DNA from: Rodentolepis nana
Taxonomy: Eukaryota > Platyhelminthes > Cestoda > Cyclophyllidea > Hymenolepididae
Length of the DNA stretch: 10,212 nt
Direction: 5' to 3'
Assembly: GCA_900617975.1 (NCBI GenBank)
Contig: UZAE01013677.1
Coordinates: 5,501-15,712, forward strand
Positions 7,301 through 10,212 of this stretch are shown here, piece after piece. Position 1 is the first letter of the stretch, and each line of letters starts with the position of its first letter. A program made the translations under genes and the position numbers. Under the pieces are notes generated by a model. That model made no database searches. It saw only the letters and a program-made list of their open reading frames with translations, and was not told the DNA's origin.

Positions 7301-9755
7301 TTTTTTATAAAAGAATTTTTTAGATTCAAGATACTATTATTGTACGTTCTTTGCAGTTCGGAAACCATATTTGAAAAGTGATCAGAACCAATCGAAATTG
7401 TTTAGTTATTTTATTTTTTTCGTTTTTTGGTTATTATGACCTTAATTTCATTTATTGAAGGCCTCGATGAATTTTAGTAATCAAATGCATAAAGTTGAAA
7501 TTCTTTAAATTCTATAAATTTAATTGCCTATTGCCTCGTGACTTCGATTCTTTATTTCAGAATGACGATGGGAATTTCGTAAATGACGAGGACGATTCCG
7601 AGCCTTATGGCGAAATAGAAGTAAATGAAAAAATAGTTTCCCTCATTGAAATTCTTCACCAGTTAGTCTAATTATTTCCTCATTTCTAGTTGATTTTGAC
7701 CTTCGATGATTATGATCAAAGTTTGACCGTTCATGTTGCAAGAGCAAGAGGTCTGCGCCCAATGGATCTCAATGGCTTAGCCGATCCGTTCGTTAAACTC
7801 AGGCTGCATCCTGATCCTACTGAAGAGTACGTGTTTGAGTCTCTGCTACTACTAATTAAAGCGCCGCTATCTACCCAAACTCAAAGAGGCGGCAAATAGA
7901 GGACGCATAGCTCAAATCATCGTTTTCTTACTAAAATTTAATCTGATTTAATTTAATTTAAGTAGAGGGACACATTATTAGGTCCCTATTTAGCCAATTA
8001 TTACAGCGATGACGTCACCACATATGATGGTTCTAATGTGAGCATTCGAAATCAATAAACCCTAATCCAATACATAAGAGGTAAAATTGCAAATTTCTCT
8101 CAAACGCAGCCTAAATATTCGATTAGATATCCTAACACATTTTTAATAAACAAACAAAGAATCCACTGAATTCATCAATCGTTGTATGGCCTTGATAAGT
8201 GGAATTGCTTGTGGTTATGTTTAACTTGAGTTAATAATTCTCTCATTGTCATTGGCAATTGTAGCGAAGCATATTCTTTTCTTCTCATCATTTTTTAACA
8301 TTTTAGTTTAATATTCCCAAGATACTGTTATAGTTACATATTACCATTTGGCAAGCAAGTTTTTTTTGGATAATAGCTGAAAATAGAGAAAAATTTGTGC
8401 GAGTATATTTGGTTATCTTAGAGAGTATCTTTATGTTGCTCCAACTAAGCTGAGCACTGGTTGCTTTTCGCTTCCATATATGAATGCCAGTTTCCGCACT
8501 TCCTATCATTTTGTCAATTTCTGTCTCGATAAATATTTCTTTTAAATGACTCTATGAATTCATAAAGTTGAGTGCTTATAAGTCAGCCCTTCTAAGGCGT
8601 TGGTTATAATATTTGACAATTTTTTAATGTGATAATGATTTTTCCAATTTCTTCTTTGTTAGTATGGATTTGAATCGACAAATAAAGTACATCACCAACA
8701 CTCTCGAGCCGGAATGGCAACAGACCGTGGTCTTCATTAATTGCCTGAAGAGGACTCTGAAGAAACGTGTGCTTGAAGTCACCGTATGGGACTTTGATCG
8801 GCTCAAAATGAACGATTTCATGGGTCAAGCTATCATTCACTTGGGATGTAAGTTTCATTCACATAATTCTTAAAACTACCAACGAAAAAGAGCGGTTTTT
8901 AAAAAATTTCAAGCATTTAGAAATAGTTAACCACAAAACACTAGACTAGTGCAACTGAATGTTGAACTGCCTCTTGAGGAAGCAGGGCGGGCTTAAGAGA
9001 GCTTTATTTACTCTAAACTGGGTATTCTCCAGCTTCTATGCTTATCGTTTAATAATTGAGAATTGTTTTCTTGAAGATTTATAGAACCACTTTTAAACTT
9101 TGTAGTCTAGTCCCTTAATTCCTCAGTCATGGTTAAAATGACATATGCCTGGTGGTTAATTGAATTTTGAACCTTTTCTGACACTATTTTGAGGATATTT
9201 CTTTCAATTAAAACAATGGTAAGATCGATATGATTTAGAGTGCTGAAATTATGTTGACAGTATAAACCGATAACTTCGAAGAAATAATAATATATATTTT
9301 CTTTAAAATCGAAACATTTTCTTTAAAAATAATTTGTTTTCTATTTTTACAAAGTCTATTTATAACAGGAGAATTGATCAAAGTTGTAAACTCTCCTTAT
9401 GTTAAAAGTCTTTTCCAATTAGCTAGTTCAAATTTTTTATCATTGAACATAAATAAGTTATTAGTCCTTCCTCTACTACTAAAATACACTCTAACGTAAG
9501 TAAAAAAGGATCTTTACACACTACTTATGTCATTCATTTATAATGAATTCCCATTTGAATCTATTTCAACTTTCTAACTTCACTTTTATGCTGTTTTCTA
9601 ATTGAATTTATTTAGCCAAAGAGACCCTGGACGGGCAACCTCACTGGTATCGGCTACACGCACTTCAAGACATCGTTATCCCCGGATATCGTCAACCAGG
9701 CACACGATCGGTCGCTCCTCCAATTACTCAAAGTGACCAGATCAAAACTATCAAG
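9..9755 (+). CDS. Piccolo/Fife/RIM-family active-zone scaffold protein, 11 exons, partial
   Basis: Spliced coding region: 9-1317, 3308-3372, 3471-3570, 3711-3833, 4697-4805, 5065-5135, 5999-6492, 7561-7620, 7690-7826, 8663-8847, 9616-9755. It totals 2793 nt or 931 codons with no internal stop. Intron phases in order are 1,0,1,1,2,1,0,0,2,1 and all are compatible. Visible domains are a low-complexity N-terminus (1-458), a PDZ domain (about 477-569), a Cys/His-rich and poly-Gln linker (570-757), and an acidic lead-in followed by C2A (about 774-902). PDZ followed by C2A is the core order of RIM, Piccolo and Fife, which scaffold vesicle docking and Ca2+ channels at the presynaptic active zone. 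The EVQSIV stretch in PDZ and the five C2A aspartates favour Piccolo/Fife over RIM. Codons 9 bases upstream (GGA AGT) are also open, so the true start may lie outside. The C-terminus is cut by the window end. Family call is strong; exact orthology is inference. Confidence 0.85.
2461..2784 (+). repeat. Dispersed repeat, copy A
   Basis: About 324 bp that aligns end to end with 5643-5962 in the same orientation. Shared blocks include TATCATTAGCCCTTTAG, GAGGAGGAACATCAAA, GTCGAATATGAC, GAAGTCAACTGC, TAATAGACT and GGAGGTAAGTCTAT. By eye the copies are roughly 70-75% identical with several small indels. No coding potential is shared, since the copy A minus-strand ORF is broken by stops in copy B. 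This suggests an old non-autonomous interspersed element whose class I cannot name. Confidence 0.8.
2597..2616 (+). repeat. GACA tetranucleotide microsatellite
   Basis: Five consecutive GACA units inside repeat copy A. The matching place in copy B has only two, so the tract expanded after the copies separated, or contracted in B. Confidence 0.9.
3308..3372 (+). CDS. Exon 2: short linker exon
   Basis: This 65-nt exon completes residue 437 and ends exactly on codon 458. The acceptor is TTGTGCAG|TT preceded by a T-rich tract, and the donor is CAAT|GTGAGT. It encodes Pro/Thr/Ser/Asn-rich residues without a domain. The exon is supported by the strong splice sites and by the phase 1 in, phase 0 out fit with its neighbours, not by homology. 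Confidence 0.7.
3442..3470 (+). promoter_or_regulatory. CA-repeat splice acceptor of intron 2
   Basis: Intron 2 (3373-3470) is only 98 nt. Its acceptor region is an interrupted CA repeat (3445-3469) ending in AAG at 3468-3470, in place of a normal pyrimidine tract. A short TC-rich stretch lies just upstream. CA repeats near splice sites are bound by hnRNP L-type proteins in vertebrates; any such role here is inference. Confidence 0.6.
3471..3570 (+). CDS. Exon 3: lead-in to the PDZ domain
   Basis: This 100-nt exon encodes residues 459-491 plus one base. Its end contains a basic run with FPTKRLLLMRSSKGRSSRG, which matches the position and character of the first PDZ strand in Piccolo and RIM (a hydrophobic strand after a KR pair, then a charged loop before the GLGF-like motif). 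The acceptor at 3469-3470 is AAG directly after a CA repeat. The donor is GAG|GTAAGG. Incoming phase is 0 and outgoing phase 1. Confidence 0.8.
3711..3833 (+). CDS. Exon 4: PDZ domain, first half
   Basis: Encodes residues 492-532 plus a base of 533. The motif GNGFGLKIVGG at 492-502 is the carboxylate-binding GLGF-type loop and second strand of a PDZ domain. It is followed by GRLGSYVEQI, typical of RIM and Piccolo PDZ domains. The acceptor is TTTTTTAG|GA and the donor GAAG|GTACGT. The exon is 123 nt with phase 1 on both sides, so skipping it would keep frame but remove half the domain. Confidence 0.9.
3834..4696 (+). other. Intron 4 (863 nt)
   Basis: Splits the PDZ domain, phase 1. It runs from GTACGT to CTTTTAG. 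Most is AT-rich and featureless. Bases 4425-4560 look somewhat GC-richer and could be remnant repeat, but I find no second copy in the window and no ORF worth naming. Confidence 0.75.
4697..4805 (+). CDS. Exon 5: PDZ domain, second half
   Basis: Encodes residues 533-568 and two bases of 569. The stretch GDEVLEWNGVVLTG is the hallmark of the RIM/Piccolo/Fife PDZ family, in which the usual IN of other PDZ domains is EWNG. AAEVQSIV follows and matches the Piccolo-type second helix. The last strand ends ELLVRI. The acceptor is CTTTTAG|GA and the donor CGAAT|GTGAGT. Outgoing phase is 2. Confidence 0.92.
5065..5135 (+). CDS. Exon 6: His/Cys-containing linker after PDZ
   Basis: This 71-nt exon finishes residue 569 and runs to 592 plus a base. 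It encodes a polar, His-rich stretch ending in TCSRRSPC. The acceptor follows a T-rich tract (TTTTTTTACAG) and the donor is GCG|GTAAGT. No domain is recognisable. The exon is accepted because both splice sites are strong and the phases (2 in, 1 out) connect the PDZ exon to exon 7 without a stop. Confidence 0.75.
5136..5998 (+). other. Intron 6 (863 nt)
   Basis: A phase 1 intron between the two linker exons. Its first 500 bases are AT-rich with nothing recognisable. The last third is repeat copy B, which ends only about 36 bases before the exon 7 acceptor. Confidence 0.75.
5643..5962 (+). repeat. Dispersed repeat, copy B
   Basis: About 320 bp matching copy A at 2461-2784 in direct orientation. 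It differs by point changes and small indels, including a run of 12 G at 5742-5753 that copy A lacks and a shorter GACA tract. No flanking direct repeat is visible, so this copy may be older or truncated. It ends with GGAGGTAAGTCTATTGCACACC, close to the exon 7 acceptor. Confidence 0.8.
5999..6492 (+). CDS. Exon 7: long Cys/His/Pro-rich linker with poly-Gln
   Basis: Encodes residues 593-757 (494 nt). The acceptor is TTATTTCAG|CC and the donor ACA|GTGAGT. The first third is unusually rich in Cys and His (Cys at 605, 628, 634, 649, 658, 672). It contains eight Gln in a row (662-669). The remainder is Ser/Thr/Arg-rich, ending in a more ordinary stretch near 730-757 (VNIADFDVAG). RIM and Piccolo also carry long variable linkers between PDZ and C2A. 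A second frame that is open over 5903-6295 is treated as a shadow because it lacks splice and phase support. Confidence 0.82.
6205..6228 (+). repeat. CAG/CAA run encoding eight glutamines
   Basis: Eight Gln codons, seven CAG and one CAA at 6211-6213, lie inside exon 7 and encode residues 662-669. The CAA interruption would be expected to limit slippage. The tract sits in the Cys/His-rich linker, immediately before HVC. Confidence 0.95.
6820..6825 (+). promoter_or_regulatory. TATA box-like site
   Basis: TATAAA in the context GCTATAAAGG, inside the GC-richer block of intron 7 and 88 bases upstream of a short ORF. The G/C flanks make it look more like a real TATA box than the many AT-rich matches in other introns. 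Confidence 0.4.
6913..7035 (+). CDS. Small ORF, 40 codons, unknown product
   Basis: ATG in the context ACAACATGG, a good eukaryotic initiation context, opens 40 codons ending in TGA. The peptide starts MADLVKQVRALELLLAARS, which would form an amphipathic helix, then becomes basic (VREVVRPHIKPMSTRMR). It lies in the GC-richer block of intron 7, downstream of a TATA-like site and on the same strand as the host gene. I recognise no family. It could be the start of a degraded element ORF, a genuine micropeptide or chance; 40 codons at about 50% GC is not long enough to exclude chance. Confidence 0.25.
   Translation: MADLVKQVRALELLLAARSCPQSVREVVRPHIKPMSTRMR
7561..7620 (+). CDS. Exon 8: acidic lead-in to C2A
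   Basis: Exactly 60 nt and phase 0 on both sides, encoding residues 758-777. Nearly half the residues are Asp or Glu. The final GEIE corresponds to the start of the first C2A strand (GEIQ in Piccolo, by recollection). The acceptor is TTTATTTCAG|AA and the donor GAA|GTAAAT. Because it is symmetric it could be skipped without shifting frame. The following intron of 69 nt contains an in-frame stop at 7669-7671, so retaining it would truncate the protein. Confidence 0.82.
7690..7826 (+). CDS. Exon 9: C2A domain, N-terminal half
   Basis: Encodes residues 778-822 plus two bases of 823. The sequence LRPMDLNGLADPFVKL is a classic C2 strand 2, loop 1 and strand 3, with Ca2+-binding aspartates D803 and D809. 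The acceptor is CATTTCTAG|TT and the donor GAAGA|GTACGT. Reading through the donor hits a stop at 7897-7899, so the open frame there is not evidence for a longer exon. The exon ends in the loop after strand 3, a place where Piccolo C2A is alternatively spliced. Confidence 0.93.
7827..8662 (+). other. Intron 9 (836 nt)
   Basis: A phase 2 intron inside C2A, in the loop after strand 3. It is AT-rich, with a short ATTTA-type tandem near 7942-7959. It contains a candidate 31-nt microexon at 8007-8037 and a palindromic TGACGTCA at 8010-8017, whose function I cannot support. A minus-strand ORF at 8303-8509 has no recognisable character. Confidence 0.75.
8663..8847 (+). CDS. Exon 10: C2A domain, central part
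   Basis: Encodes residues 823-884 plus one base. LEPEWQQTVVF is the C2 strand 4-5 signature (NPEWNQT in Piccolo) and LEVTVWDFDRLKMNDFMG is strand 6, loop 3 and strand 7. Ca2+-ligand aspartates are D866, D868 and D874. The acceptor is CTTTGTTAG|T and the donor GGAT|GTAAGT. The ATG at 8664 is internal, not a start. Confidence 0.94.
8848..9615 (+). other. Intron 10 (768 nt)
   Basis: A phase 1 intron inside C2A, from GTAAGT to TTTATTTAG. It is AT-rich. Apart from a 12-base direct repeat TTTTCTTTAAAA near 9298 and 9318, I see nothing in it. Confidence 0.8.
9616..9755 (+). CDS. Exon 11: end of C2A domain and following linker
   Basis: Completes residue 885 and encodes 886-931. ETLDGQPHWYRLHALQD matches the last C2A strand of Piccolo and RIM, where a PHWY or PRWY motif closes the domain. 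The acceptor is TTTATTTAG|CC. The 3' boundary is less sure: CAAG|GTACTC at 9755/9756 is a weak donor, the frame stays open to a stop at 9903-9905, and a better donor (GAAA|GTAAGT) lies at 9870/9871. After the domain the sequence becomes Pro/Thr/Ser-rich linker. Confidence 0.8.
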
Positions 9756-10212
9756 GTACTCTATTTGGCCTTATTTACTGCGACTAACCAATGTGTTAAC
9801 CCAAATTGGCAAACACAACCTATCATTTATGCTAACTATTATCAAATATGCTATTACTGTGCAAGAGAAAGTAAGTTTCTTGTTAGACTGGTTTTGAAGA
9901 TTTAGTGAATGGTTGGATAAAAAGAAACTTTAGTGCGGGTTTTTTGAGATTATCCGCTTATTGGTAAGCCAAATGGAAAAATTATTGAAACCGTATTTTG
10001 TGAAGTATTTCTGCTTTTAATTCTATGGTTTAGACAAAATAAAACCGGGACTGTCTAGACACAAAGCATCAAAACGGTTTAATGTTGCATTTAAGATAAA
10101 CAATCTCCCGCTGTGGATCAATAGTACATTCATCTAGCAAAACAATTTGTTTTTTACATGTATTAATAACCACACCCTCCCCCTCCCCACCCTCCCTCTC
10201 CCCACCCTCCCC
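9756..10212 (+). other. Start of intron 11 or alternative 3' end, cut by window end
   Basis: If the donor at 9756 is used this is intron. The coding frame nevertheless stays open for 49 more codons to TAG at 9903-9905, and AATAAA occurs at 10038-10043. The composition is AT-rich until the C-rich tract at the end. Confidence 0.55.
10171..10212. repeat. C-rich low-complexity tract
   Basis: A run of CCCTCC and CCCCACC-type units continuing to the window edge. The minus strand has many runs of three or more G with one- or two-base spacers, the pattern of a G-quadruplex. On the + strand it could act as an extended pyrimidine tract for an acceptor just beyond the window. Confidence 0.8.

Larger units (their letters stand above)
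6493..7560 (+). other. Intron 7 (1068 nt)
   Basis: A phase 0 intron between linker exon 7 and exon 8, from GTGAGT to TTTATTTCAG. Bases 6493-6711 and 7050-7560 are ordinary AT-rich intron. The middle 6712-7049 differs sharply in composition and is listed separately. Confidence 0.8.

Noticed and set aside
8303..8509. Minus-strand ORF of 68 codons in intron 9
   Set aside because: Low-information AT-rich translation with no motif or context.

Overview
The window is eukaryotic. It holds 11 exons of one interrupted gene on the + strand, separated by AT-rich GT-AG introns, and I see no credible second gene. Joining the exons by splice signals and phase gives one open frame of 2793 nt (931 codons counted from the ATG at 9). 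Every junction keeps frame. The product carries a PDZ domain and a C2A domain of the active-zone scaffold group (Piccolo/Aczonin, Fife, RIM). These proteins organise synaptic vesicle priming and release at the presynaptic membrane. The organism is therefore an animal with synapses. AT-rich introns of mixed size (69 to 1990 nt) and a divergent, low-complexity protein suggest an invertebrate, and I lean to a parasitic flatworm, but nothing in the window proves that.

Layout. Exon 1 (9-1317) is a long low-complexity N-terminal segment that may continue upstream. Intron 1 (1318-3307) contains copy A of a dispersed repeat. Exons 2 and 3 (3308-3372, 3471-3570) lead into the PDZ domain, which is finished by exons 4 and 5 (3711-3833, 4697-4805). 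Exons 6 and 7 (5065-5135, 5999-6492) encode a Cys/His-rich, poly-Gln linker. The intron between them holds copy B of the same repeat. Intron 7 (6493-7560) holds a GC-richer block of about 338 bp with a TATA box, a 40-codon ORF and LTR-like ends. Exons 8 to 11 (7561-7620, 7690-7826, 8663-8847, 9616-9755) encode an acidic lead-in and the C2A domain. The tail of the window is intron, or possibly an alternative 3' end, and finishes in a C-rich tract.

The gene is incomplete. An N-terminal Rab3-binding zinc finger (upstream) and a second C2 domain (downstream) are expected from the family but are not in the window. The C2A keeps all five aspartates of the Ca2+-binding loops. RIM C2A domains lack these and Piccolo C2A has them, so the gene sits nearer Piccolo/Fife than RIM. 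The items most worth following up are the intron 7 block, the repeat pair with its built-in splice donor, the Cys/His-rich linker and a possible alternative 3' end after C2A.
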